From Lunularia cruciata (lineage: Eukaryota > Streptophyta > Marchantiopsida > Lunulariales > Lunulariaceae): a DNA stretch of 64,000 nt. The notes under the pieces are model-generated. The model had not been told where the DNA came from, searched no databases, and saw only the letters and a list, made by a program, of their open reading frames with translations. Position numbers and translations under genes: made by a program. The first letter of the stretch is position 1, and the number at the start of each line of letters is the position of its first letter. The stretch is taken from the NCBI GenBank assembly GCA_948567375.1, contig OX419755.1:84648218-84712217 (forward strand), given 5' to 3'. Positions 38,725-50,226 of the stretch are shown in pieces.

Positions 38725-40489
38725 GGTAGACACCTATGTAGACCCAATGAGGTAACGTATTATTAGGGCGCTGATGGTGATGATGAAGCCAAAGTGGACT
38801 ACTTATGTAACAAAGCAGTAGGCAATATTCTTCTACCTCATGTTTGCAAGAGAGAGTTGAAATTGGGCAAGGTATTTTTATGTGAGGATGAGGCAAATGA
38901 TAGGACAGTGGAAGATGGATATGCAACCCATTACTTTGTGCTTTTTGCATCCCTTTACAACTTAGGATTGAATTTCCATCTAGACTTGCCTCAAGATGTG
39001 GATGAAGAGAAGTAATACATGGAAGAGGTCAAGGAGAGTGACCAGCACTACACAAGAATTGGATGAGAGAAGACCTTGTCAATTTTGGTACCTTGACTAA
39101 AGAAGAAAAGCCAACTTGATGACATGGTTTCTTCAATAAAGAGGCAAACAACTTGGCAATTGAACCTGAATCAGGCAATAGCAATGGTTGACCTATTGTT
39201 AGAGCAAAGGAAGAGGAAGAAGTAAGTCCAACAATGAGAACTCTAAGGAGGAGCTAACTCTGAATAGTAAGGAGTCAAGTAGCAAGAGCAAGAGAGAGCC
39301 CAAGGTCCAACAACCAGCAAAAGAAGTGGCTAAGGAACGATCAGATTGGGACTTTCATGACAAAATTGAGAGAATGGAAGGAAGAGATGCTACATTTATA
39401 GACTTGCCAAAATATGATCTTCCAAAGAAGAAAGAGGAAAAGTTCAAGATGGTGTTCTAGAGAGGAGGACAATCTTGATGTCTTGTCAAGACTATGCGTG
39501 TTGGACCAAGTGAGCCTAAAAAAGAAGAAGAGAGCTTGGAAGAGTTAAGTATAGTTAAGAAAATCTTGACTTTGGGTTGCAGCATAAGCATCAATCTCAA
39601 AAGACAAAGGAGGACCAAATGAAGACACATGAACTATCTATCAAGTGTGGTTTGCCCTTTGTTAGAACATTTGTAGGGGAGGATGTAGGATTCAAAGAAG
39701 GAGCATCCAAAGGTAAGAAATGAGCTTCAGATGGTGAAGGCATTCAATAAAGAGATCATGTAGTTGAAGGTGATGTTGGCCCAAAGTAAGGATGAAGCTG
39801 AGGTTCTTTGGGTGATGTTGCAATCCAACAACAAATCTTAGATAACTTGCAAGGGATTTTTGAGCAACATGGCAATTACTTAGAGTGCTAGAAAGAAGAG
39901 TTGAAGGAGTAGAAGGAGTTGCTCAAGAAGCTAAAGGAGAAACTTAATGATGCCTAGACCAACATAGTCCATCATTGAACAAAATTTAAATGTAGGAACA
40001 AGCTATGGAGGAACTAAGGCAAGTCATGGCAGAGAAAGATTGAGCTTGGTAGAGGGAGCTTACCAATAGACCATGCAAAGAGCAGCATTTTTATGATCTA
40101 GTTAAGTGAGCAAAAGCTCAAGTTGCTCGTGAGGAAGTAGAGAGAAAGAAGATGGAGGCAAAGCATGTTGAGGAATTGCAACTACTTTGCACAAAGTTGG
40201 AGGAAGAGGTGACCCAAGGTGAATCACTCTCAACAAAAGAGGGTTTGGGTTCAATTAGTGAGGTTACTACCCATTTGAAAGCAAGGCTTAGTATTGGAAC
40301 CAAGGAACCAAGGGTAGAAGATGCCTACCTACACGAGCTCAAGTTGCTAATGTAGGAAATCCAAAGGAGAAAGGTGAAGGATGTAGATTTAAATAATTTA
40401 TTGATTCATCTTTAAAATAAAGTAGATAGGAAGACAACTAAGGTAGGAGATAACAAACACCTTAAATTAGATTTGGTTAAGATTGATGT

Positions 40490-43400
40490 TGTGGTACCCA
40501 CATTTTTTGCTTTGTTATATTTTAAAGAAGAAGTGTACCATCAAGATCATACTGAAGTTGAAGGGTGGAAGAAAGAAGAAGAATCATGTCTTTGGGTAAG
40601 ACCCAAAGGAGTGGACTTCATGTCAAAAGAGCGGAACTCAGATCAGACTAGGTAGAGGTTAAAGCCAAAGTAGGAAGACTTTGTCCCAGGGTGATCAACC
40701 CAATGCAATGACATTGTAACAACTTTCCTTTGGGTGTGCCAGTCAAGAATATATGATCAAGAAAGAGGCTGAATCTCAAGCAGGAGAAGGGTTGAGAGTG
40801 TCAAGAGTAATTCATGTGGATAGTGTGATTTGTAAGTGAAGAACAATTGGGGAATGAAAGCACATTTCAAAACTATAAGGTGAATGCTTGGTTGAGGAAT
40901 CTTCAAGATGTCAAGCAAGTATCCTATACCTTTGAGTAGTCATCCCAAAGGATGCAGATTATGAAGCCAAGTGAGAATTCAATTTTCAAGAATCTTGAAA
41001 GAGTGAGGATTATGCATCCAAGAGACAAGAGGATCATTTTCCAATTACCACAAGTACAAGATTGCACAATGAAGGGTGAGAAGAAGAATCTCTCACTTGC
41101 AATGAGAAATCCTATGCTTTGGAGGTTAGATATGATAGTAAGGATCAAAGTTTTGAGTAGACTTTGTATCATACTTTTGGCCTAGAATTAGAACTTGAAT
41201 TTTCTAAGTTTCACGGTAGAAGTAGCTATGAGTGAATGTGAGGAGGGTCCCAAGGAAGAAGGGAAAAGAGGCAATCCATCTCAATGGACAGAGGCGGATT
41301 GGAAATAGGTTTTGGGATGAGGCTGGTTAGGAAACCAAGGCTATATTTCTCAAGAAGGGAGAGTTTGCAAAGGAGACTAAAGAAATCTATAATTCCTTCA
41401 TTGCTCCACATACAAAGAATGGGTATAAGATCAATACCTATTGAGACCCAGTAAGGCAAAGTAATGCCGGGGTAATGATGGTGCTCTTTAAGCCAGATCA
41501 AATGATATACATGATGAAGCACCAGATAGTGTTTTTCCACCAGATGTTTGCAAGAGCACCGGTGAATTGGGCAAAGTATTTTCACCAATGAACATGCCAA
41601 ATGGTGTGGAGTTGGTGGGATCAATTAGCTCCCTACTATTTGGTGCCATTTGTAGCACATTTCTATTTTGGGTTGAATCTTATGAATGAGGTGGAGCGGA
41701 AGAAGATGGTGTCTCACTTTCATTTGGCTTTATGAAAAGAAGCGGATGAGGAGGAACAGCGGTACATCTGACAATGCAAAAGTAGTGATAAGCACTATGC
41801 AAGAACAGGCCAGAACATAAAGGTAGTGGTGATGATTATTCCAAAGACAAAGAAGAGGAGTTGTCCGGAGGAGATGGTATCACCAATTCAGCCCCAAAAG
41901 GCAAGGAATTGAACCCAAAGCTTGACATTGTAGTAATCATGATTCATTAGGGGTAGAAGAATCAAAAGGAAATTTGAGTAATAGTCAAAAGACTTGGGCA
42001 AAGAGGAAGAACCAAAGCTCATATTGTGGAGTGAAGAGTTGAGTAGTGGAAGTGAGGATGAACCTAAAGTTCAACAACAAGGAAAGAATGATGTTGAAAA
42101 AGAAGAACAAGAGTTCCATGTTGTGATTGACCGCATGGGAGGAGGAGAAATTCCTTGTTTGGAATTACCACAGATGGAGATTGAAGAAACCCAAGAAGCT
42201 AATCTAAAGTTGGGATTTCAAAAAGAGAGGAGATTGAAGAGGAGTGCACATACCTCCATGGTGGGATCAAGTAAAGTGAGTAAAGAAGATGAAGAGGGAG
42301 AAATCTCAAAGGACATGACTCTAAATGTAAGAAGATCAAGAATTTGGAGTTAAGCTCAAGTAGAAAAAGTGTTGATGGAGGAAGCATAGGAAGAACAAGA
42401 AGTGGTACAAAGTTTTGATGGGTTGGAGTACTTGTCAAAAATTATTTCTCCATTGCCATTGTAGTTGAAGAAGAAGAGAGAAGAGTTAAAGGGAAGTCAC
42501 TTAGAGCTGAAAGATGAATTGGGAGTAGTGAAGTATATGAGTGAAGAAAGTTTGGAGTTTAGATAGAAGTTAATCCAAGGAGAAAAAGAAGCCGATGAAC
42601 TTTGAGCTGAGGCAGAACTTTAGAGGAGGGAATTTAAGAGATTGGAAGAAAACTTGGCAAGAAGAGGCAAAGAATTGGCCAATCAAGAAGAAGATCAAAG
42701 GGAGTAGATGGTGAAGACTGAGATCTTGAGAGTAGAAGTGCATGACACTTGAGTGGAGGTTATTTATTTGAAGGCTATGGCAGCAGTCTTGGGACAAGAG
42801 TTAGATTGAGCCTGGCAAAGAGAATCTACTGTGCAAAGTCAAGAGGAGGTAAGATTGCAAGGTTTGATAAGAAGGATGGAACTGTAATTTAGACAGCATG
42901 TGAAGGAAAAGGAAGCAAAAACCTGAGATGGAGGACGAGTGAAGATGTATAGGAAGAAGTTGCATGCAAAAAGAGAAAGACTAAAGACAAATAAGCCAGA
43001 AATAGTTGATGAAGCAATCATGAGAGTGAAGTCAATGTTTGAAGTTCAATTGGAAGAAGTAAGGCTGCAAAAATTGAAATTGTTAGTGCAAGAGACAAGG
43101 AAGAAGAAAGTGAAGGATGAAAATGTGAATAAGTTATTGATAAGTTAAGAGAGAGAGAGCAGATAGGAAATTTATTAGAAGTAGAGGAGAATGTTTGTCT
43201 CATACTAGATTTTGTTAGATTAGATTTAAATAGATTTTAGAGTGAGATGAAGTTGGAGAAGAAGTTTGAGGTAAGAGAGGTAGGAGCGCATGTGTCTTGG
43301 GTGAGTTGCTTGAGACAATAGAGAAAAGTAGGATACAAAATTAAGAACAAATAGGTTAGTTATTGTTCCAATTTTAGTTCAGACACAAGAGTTAGTAGAA

Positions 43401-44279
43401 ATGGTGAATAAAGAAGTAGAAAATTTTTTGAAGTTACCTCGGGTTTGGAAGCCAAAGTTGAGGTTGACATCGGATTGGAGTAGTAAAAATTTTGAGATTT
43501 GAAGAGGCAAATATGAAGAGGTGCATTGTCATTTTGGATCTACAGATTAAAAGAATTGTTATAGAACAATATTTAGTTAGTAACTATCAAAGTGCTATGC
43601 CTACTTAAAGGAAGCATTTGCAATGTGTTGTTGTTCAGTATTCACATTTTTTAAGATAGATAAAGCAAAGTGTTACATCTTAGTGCTTGTCGTTTAAGCT
43701 TAATTCCAAGTATCAAGTTTGTGTTTGCATTTGTGAGTGTGCAAAGAATTTCAAAGTGCAAGTTAGTGAGCTTGTTGGATGTTGGATTCCACAATGCTGA
43801 TCTTTATTCTTGTTTTTTGATCTTTAGTGAAGTGTAATCAAAGCAATGCTTGACAAATCTGAGAGGAATTGTAGTGTTGGTATTATTTTGCATTTATGAG
43901 TGCAATGTCAGTTTGATGTGAAGCAATTTTATTTGACAAATTTATGCTTTTAGTGGAGGGGTGGAATGCACTTCTGATGTGAAGTTGTTTTATAGTGAAG
44001 TAGCCATCTTTGGGAAAATTTGAATCATCACAATCAAGATTTGTTTGGACAGAATTTGATAGAGTTGTGATTATGGGGGTATATTTTGTGATGAGATTGT
44101 GAATCAATGCTTGTTACTCTCTTCTGGGTGTTGGTTCTACTTGAGAGATTAAAGACACAACCAAGAAGAATTGAAGTGACATTGTTTACTTTGTATTTGA
44201 CCATTTTTTACTTGTATCTCTATGGGAACAAACTTTACTTATTGATTACCACAAAAGTGATACTTGTTGGGTTGTCAAA
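40490..44279 (+). mobile_element. C9: complete-ended family C element inside C7
   Basis: Starts TGTGGTACCCACATTTTTTG and ends GGGTTGTCAAA, 3790 bp. The flanks GATGT (40485-40489) and AATAT (44280-44284) are a decayed 5-bp duplication, and C7 coiled-coil sequence continues across it. The coding span is about 41070-43485. The N-terminal domain resembles the second type (MRNPMLWRLDMIVRIKVL, NGYKINTY region, HFYFGLNLMNEVE), with coiled coil and a VDIGLE end. The TATTTAAA box of this copy is altered (CTACTTAAAGG near 43600). Broken many times. Confidence 0.85.
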
Positions 44280-45357
44280 AATATAGACAACTTCACTTAT
44301 ACTCTGAGTGAAAGTAGAGTAATCCAATCCAAAGTAGTCAAGATCAAAGTGCAAGTGATTTTGGATGAGTTACTTGATTCATCTAAACTAGTTAGAATAG
44401 AGAAGGAGAAGATAGATAGGACACTTATGACTTCAGTCTTAGTGTATACTAATGATGAAGAAATAGTAGTATAAGTAGTTGATGAACCCAAAGTACAAGA
44501 GACACTTGTAAAGGATTTGGGTGAAGAAGCCAAAGTCAAGGTGGTACTTAGATTGGATTAGAATAATAGTAGTTATAGATCTAAAGTGGTAGAATGACAC
44601 TTTGTATTTGGAGATTTTTAGGAAGTAGTTAAGTAGTTTAGACAGTTTTTATAATTTACAAGTAGTTTTTATATTTAAAATAGCCATTTGCAGCACTATG
44701 TATTCATTAATGGAGAAAAATAATGAGTAAAGAAAAATGCTAGAGCAACACTTGTTGTTTTGCTTAATTCTAAGTATCAATCAACTATCTTCATTTGTGA
44801 GTGTATGGAGAAGTTCAAATTGCAATTGAGAGGTTGTTGGATGTTGGATTCTACAACTTTGCATTTAATTTTATGTGTTTGATCATAAATAGAGCACATC
44901 CAAAGCAATGCTTTGATGGATCTGTGGGAATTATAGTGTTGGTAGTATTTATCATTTGTATTTGAAGATAAGTGATTGATCCAAAGTCATTTTGGACTAG
45001 GAGTTGTACTTTTGATAGAGGGTGGAATGCAATTCCAAGGTGAAGTCATTTCATGGCAAAGTAGCCATCTTTGTATCAATTGAATCATCACAACTGAGAC
45101 AAAATTGGAATATAATTGAAGAATTGTGAGTTTTGGTGATAATTAATTGTGCCAAGATTGTTATTGAATGTTTGCTACTCTTCTAGGTGTGGTTTCTGCC
45201 TAGGAGATTAAAGATGTAATCAAAAGAACTACATTTTTACCTTTTACTTCAGATCTGACCATTTTTTACTTGTATCTTTATGGGAACAAACAATTACTCA
45301 CCTATTACTACAAAAGTGATACTTGTTGAGTTGTCACATACATGTTGGGTTATCACA

Positions 45358-46115
45358 AAGGAAATAAAATTTCAAAAGGTAAAGACCTTGAATCTTTGCA
45401 ACCATATCATCATTAAGTGAGAAATGGCAACAAGGAGGAAGTTACTACAAAATCTCACTTTGATGTTGCTTGTCTAGGATTGGGGCTTCGGATTTGCAAC
45501 ACTAGCATAAAAGATCCAAAGTTACCAACCATGAAGTAGGAGCACTTCTTGGAGTAACCTAAGGAGTGGATAAAAACACTATTGGTGGGTTAGCCCAATC
45601 ATGTAGTGAAGGGTACAGGATGCTATGGACAATATAGGATGCTTTGGGAAATAAGAAGAGACAAGACAATCCTTGCACAGCTGGCTTTTCACAACTCAAA
45701 GAATAACTATGGTTAGGATTTCCATAGCAATTTTAGCTCCACCAAGGAACAAGGTTCACCTCTTACACTTAAACCTTAGAAATAGCTTGTAGATTTATCA
45801 TCCAACTCTAAAACATAGTTGAGGGAGATAGAAGAGAATGTTGAACCTTTACACTACTAAGTCAACTTGCTATTGTAGGGGATTGTGAGGCCTTTGGCCT
45901 CCATGATACAATCATCCTCAATTCAACTAATGTAATGCTACATGTAATGTTGTGGTGCACTCTATGATTTAGAGAAAAATGTGATAAGCAAAGTGAGGAG
46001 TTATACTTCACACACTTACACATTCACAACTTCAAAAATATGCTCTACATCATTCACCAAAACTCAATCACAAAGTGAGATAAAGTGGATATTCTTTAAT
46101 AATGATAGTTACTTG
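45358..46115. other. Unassigned sequence between C6 and the reversed Gypsy-A LTR
   Basis: About 760 bases with no long frame and no match that I recognise to families C, A or F. If C6 is inserted in G, this should be the continuation of G, but I see no convincing pol or LTR motif. Text such as AATATAGGATGC and GGTGCACTCTATG does not recur elsewhere in the window. Confidence 0.5.
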
Positions 46116-46838
46116 ATTGTTACAATACTCCGAGGACAAGAGAAGAGAGAAAACACAGATTGAACACTCAAACATTCGATGCCCCAAAGGAGCACCTTCT
46201 CTTTATTATATAGACAAAGAAGATCTCCTCCAAGGAAGTTCCACCATAGGATTAGGGACACAGATAGGTGACTATGGTACCCACATTTTTTGTTTTTCTA
46301 TGGTTAGTAGTGATTAAGAGACAAAGTAAGCACGGAATAGTCAAATTATAGACAAAGAAGGGGCAAAAGTAACTTCGGAGGAAAGCCAAAGAAGTTGACA
46401 TTGGATCCGATGATGGAGGTACTCGGAAGAGGAGGACACCGGAAAAAGGCTGAAGATCATCGTCTTTGGGTTGGGAGACACAGGAAAGATGAAGACCGTT
46501 TAACAACCTCTGTACGTGGCAAGAAAGTACATTTCAAGAAACGGCGGGGGCAGAATAAGCATATCTTGACAGTGACCGGGAGTGCACGCAAAAGAGAGAA
46601 ACTCACAGACTAAAATCTACTGAAGAATGGCTGCAATTCGGGGCAATATAAAATTGTGACTGCGTAGGGGAAGTTGAAACCTCTGAGTAAATTTCCAATT
46701 CCTTTGAGTAGTCATCCTATAGTAATGCGTGTCCGGAAGCCCGTCGAGAGTAAAATTTTCCAGAACCCTAAGGGAGTTAGAGTGTCTTGACCAAGAGCGG
46801 GTCTGATTTTCCAACAGCGAAGAACAAGAGAACAAATC

Positions 46839-49160
46839 ATGGCAAAGAAGGTGGCCAACGCACTGGCAGTGAGAGGTTTTGCAATCCAAAGAGTAGATGT
46901 AGTAGCTAGAATTGAAGTCTTGGTTAGACTTTGTATTACATTTTTAGCATGGAACTGGAATTTCAGTTTCCCGGGAGTGATGGCAGAGATCGTTGCCAGT
47001 AACTATGAGGAGGGTCCCGAGGTGGAAGGGAAGAGAGGCAATCCGGCTCAATGGAGTGAGTCGGATTGGAAGTTAGTATTGGGGAGAGAAGCAAGAGAGC
47101 CGACAAGGATCACCTTCTCTCGGAAGTGTGATGCTGCATAGGAGGCGGCAGAGATCCGTAACTCATTTTTTGCTCCGAGAACTATGAATGGTAACAAGGG
47201 GGAGTCCTATCGGGACCTGATCCAAAGAAGTATCGTGGGGGCAATGATGGCCATGTTCAAGCCAGAACGAACAACCTACGTGACCATGCAGCAGGAAGTC
47301 TTTTTCCATCAGATGTTTGTAGGAGTTCTAGTTAATTGGGCGAGGTGCTTTCATCACCGAACGAGGCAGATGGTGGTGAATTGGCAAATGGGCTTGCCAC
47401 TGCATTATTTTGCACCGTTCGCAGCTCACTTCTACTTTGGGCTGAACTTGCTATCCGAAGACGAGCGTCATCGTATGGTGTCTCACATGCACCCCGATTT
47501 GAGACGGGAAAAAGACGATGAGGAGCGCCAATATATATTGCATCTTCGAGCGAATGATGAGTACTTTGCGAGGACGGGACAGTGGAAAATTGAAGACATC
47601 ACTAGTCCCAAGATGAAGAAGCGCATCAAACCCAAAGAAGCCAAGTCGTCTCCCATGCAAAGAAAGACTTGGCGGCTGATATTGGAGACAGCGAAAGTTG
47701 TAAAAGAGGCATCATCGGGATTGGAGTCTGAGGAAGAGACTAAGTCGCAAGAAGAGAAGCTCACCTTGAAAAGTGAGGAGTCTGGGAGTGAAAGTGATGG
47801 AGAGCTAGAAGTCCAGCAGTTGGCAATAGTAAGTGAGGCTTGTCAGACAATGATAGCAAACAAGCCAAGACCAAAAGAGAAGGAGGAGTATCCCGTAGGG
47901 CCGAGTTCAAGAGGCCAAGACGAAGACAGTGCTGACACGATGAAGATACAAAGATCACGACTTTGGATGAAGGAGCCAATGACGCAGGAGAAGACTCCAG
48001 ACGAAGATGGCAATGAAGAGGAAGAAAACTTTGGCGGGATAACATATTTGACGAAGGTGGTCACACCATTGCTCAAGCTGTTGAAAGAACATCGGAGCGG
48101 AATTGCCCAAGATCAAAGGAAAGGGATGAATGAGTTGCAGGTGGTGAAGCATCTGTTGAGTGAAGTGCAGGGGTTGTAGGAGCAACAAGTCCAAAGAAAT
48201 GAAGCAATTGAAGAACTTCAGAGGGAGGAAGACTCAAGGAAGAAAACGCTGAGCCTATTACAAGAAAGCTGCAGGGTTAAAGAAAAAGAACTACAGAGGC
48301 AAGCCAGAGAATTGAAGGAGCAAGCGATGTGGCTGAGCAAGATGAAGGAGGAAGTGAGTGATGTGCACATCGAGAATGTTCATTTGAAGGCGATGAACAT
48401 CATGATGGAGCAAGAGTTGGACAGCTTGAAGAAGAGTGCCGCAGCAAAAGATCATGCATGGCAGCGAGAGTTGGCGTCCAGGCAAGAAGAAGAAGAGCGA
48501 TTGCGAGAACTTGTCAAGAGCACGGAACAGCAGAGTATACAGTATGCAAAGGAGAAGAAGATGCTTGCTGTAGAATACGAAGACAAGTTGAAGATGTATC
48601 ACGAGGAGTTGAAAGTAGAACGCTCTCGAGGATATGAGTTGGAATCAGTAGGAGAAGTTGCGGGGAAATTAAGAGTGATCTTAAGCATGGAGGCTAAAGG
48701 AAGATTGGAAGAAGCTCGCCTACATGAGTTGAAATTACTTGTGCAGGAGACTTGGAAACGAAAAGCCAATGATGTGGACATGAACACATTGTTGATTCGG
48801 TTGAGAGAGCGTGTAGATAGGAAAATGTTAGAGGTACAGAATAATGTTAGTCTTAGGTTGGATTTAGTAAATTTGGAGTTAGAGAAAATTCGGACTAGTG
48901 TGATAGTGGAGAAGAAATCCGATGTTGCAGAAGTAGGAATACGAGTATCATCGGACTTGAAAATTGCTATATTAGAGAAGAGTGGATCAGGAGATAAGAG
49001 TGTAGATGGATTACCCATGAGCTCAATTGAAGATTGTAGTGAAGAAGTTGTAGAATTAGTAAAGAAATTAGTAGAATCAGTCATACCCAAAGAAGGTGAA
49101 ATAGTAAGAAGATCATTGGGTTTAGAAGCCGATGATGAAGTAGACATCGGATCGGGATAG
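46839..49160 (+). pseudogene. Family C coiled-coil protein, decayed frame of C10
   Basis: I do not recognise this protein. The span is about 774 codons with only a few breaks. N-terminal third: conserved globular part with IQRVDVVARIEVLVRLCITF, LAWNWNFSFPG, ESDWKLVLGREA, then QEVFFHQMFVG, NWARCFHHRTRQMV, HYFAPFAAHFYFGLNLL and MVSHMHPDLRR. Middle: charged linker rich in E, K and S. C-terminal half: long coiled coil of E/K/Q/L heptads, an LHELKLLVQETWKRK block, VDRKMLEVQNNVSLRLDLV, and a short acidic end VDIGSG. The start follows MAKKVANALAVR, also found in C4. No transposase, polymerase or zinc-knuckle motif is visible. A gag-like or other structural role is possible but is inference. Confidence 0.7.
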
Positions 49161-49280
49161 AAGTCAATTTTGAGATAGGAAAGGGCAGATATGAAGAGAT
49201 AGGTTGTCCCTTGGGATTTGTAGGTAGGAAAGGATGTTAGGAAGCGGTGCCTAAGTAGGCGAGTCTATCATTTGCTTCAG

Positions 49281-49287
49281 TATTTAA
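49281..49287 (+). promoter_or_regulatory. TATA-like box of C10 3' region
   Basis: CAGTATTTAAGAGGAGCATT, 121 bases after the end of the coding frame and about 670 bases before the element end. The surrounding block is the most strongly conserved non-coding part of family C. Confidence 0.45.
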
Positions 49288-50226
49288 GAGGAGCATTTGC
49301 AGTACGATGTTATTCAATATTCATATTTTTGAAGATAGATAAGCAAAGTGTTGTTCTTAGTACTCGTCGCTTAAGCTTAATTCCGATTGTCAATTTTGTG
49401 TTTGTGTTTGTGAGTGTGTGGAGAATTCCGAAGAGCAAGTCAATGTGTTTGTGGATGTTGGAATCTATAGCCTTGATCTTCATTCTGTGTGTTTGATCCT
49501 GAGTGAAGTGCATCGGAGCAATGCCTTGACAGATCTGAGAGGAATTGTAGTGTTGGTAGTATTCTACATTTGTGAGTGCAGCACAAAGTTGATGTGAAGC
49601 AATTTTGATCAAGGAAGTTGTGCCTTTAGTGGAGGGGTGGAACACAATATTGAGGCGAAATTGGTCTTCGTAGTGAAGTGTCGTCTTCAGGAGAATCTGA
49701 ATCATCACACTCAAGAGTTGTTTGGACAGAATTTACTATGATGTGATTATATGTGTGTATTTGTGACAAGGTATCAAGATTGTGAGCTTGTTACTCTCTT
49801 TTGGTGTAGTTTCTACCTGAGAGGTTAAAGAAGACATCAAGAAGAACTGCAATTATGACTTTTGACTTTATATTTGACCAATTCTGGATAGTATCTCTAT
49901 GGGAACGAACTTTATTGACCCGATTACCACAAAAGTGATATTTTCCGGGTTGTCACAATGACATGTCAGCAAGCTCCACCCTTGGATTATTTATTTGGAT
50001 GGGTGACATGTCTGGTCTAGATCCTATCTGGTTGGTCAAACAAGCTTTGACCAGAGGGAATCTTCTAGGGATTCTTGTAGGAATCTTAGAATCACGTAAG
50101 GTATTATTGGAAAGCTCTCAACAAGACAAAGCAGGGGGGAGGGAAGGCCAACCATTCCTTTTTTGGGGGGGGATCCGCACATTTGTTAGGCCTAATTCAT
50201 CCGTTTAGGCCTCCAAAATTGCCTTC

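Larger units (their letters stand above)
28346..45338 (+). mobile_element. C7: family C element inside C6, host of F and C9
   Basis: Starts TATGGTACCCACATTC and ends GTTGAGTTGTCACA at 45338, with a perfect 5-bp duplication TACAT (28341-28345 and 45339-45343). It falls within the last 20 bases of C6. Its own sequence is in three blocks (28346-29251, 38730-40489, 44285-45338) totalling about 3.72 kb after F and C9 are removed. The N-terminal domain spans the F insertion: TESDWRLILGQNVREP before it, VDPM and HYFVLFASLYNLGLN after it. Its closest relative in the window is C6. Broken many times. Confidence 0.85.
24533..45357 (+). mobile_element. C6: outermost family C element of the nest
   Basis: It starts TGTGGTACATACATTTTC inside G and ends GGGTTATCACA at 45357. 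With C7 and its duplication removed it is about 3.83 kb. The coding region lies at about 25040-27540: N-terminal domain, acidic linker with the GTCAAGA array at 26014-26047, then coiled coil. The 3' non-coding tail runs from about 27550, interrupted at 28346 by C7 just 14 bases before the end of the element. The target duplication is not clean (AGGTA at 24528-24532; AAGGA on the right). It is the most eroded complete-ended copy: many breaks and few CpG. Confidence 0.82.
46273..49957 (+). mobile_element. C10: best-preserved family C element
   Basis: Starts TATGGTACCCACATTTTTTG and ends CCGGGTTGTCACA, 3685 bp. The 5-bp duplication is GTGAC (46268-46272) against ATGAC (49958-49962), set in the reversed Gypsy-A LTR. 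Layout: about 570 bp leader, coding span 46839-49160, then about 800 bp non-coding with a TATTTAAG box at 49281. It retains far more CpG than the other copies and its frame has only a few breaks, so it is probably the most recent insertion. No second copy of either end occurs inside it, so it has no LTRs of its own. Confidence 0.92.

Noticed and set aside
46273-49957. Family C as a DNA transposon with terminal inverted repeats.
   Set aside because: The ends share only TGTG...CACA as an inverted repeat, no transposase motif is present, and the 5-bp duplications with TG...CA fit integrase-type insertion better than hAT (8 bp), Mutator (about 9 bp), CACTA or Harbinger (3 bp).
46273-49957. Family C as a standard LTR element whose LTRs are the conserved 0.7 kb end block.
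   Set aside because: That block occurs once per copy, only at the right end, in all complete copies; the left end is a different sequence.
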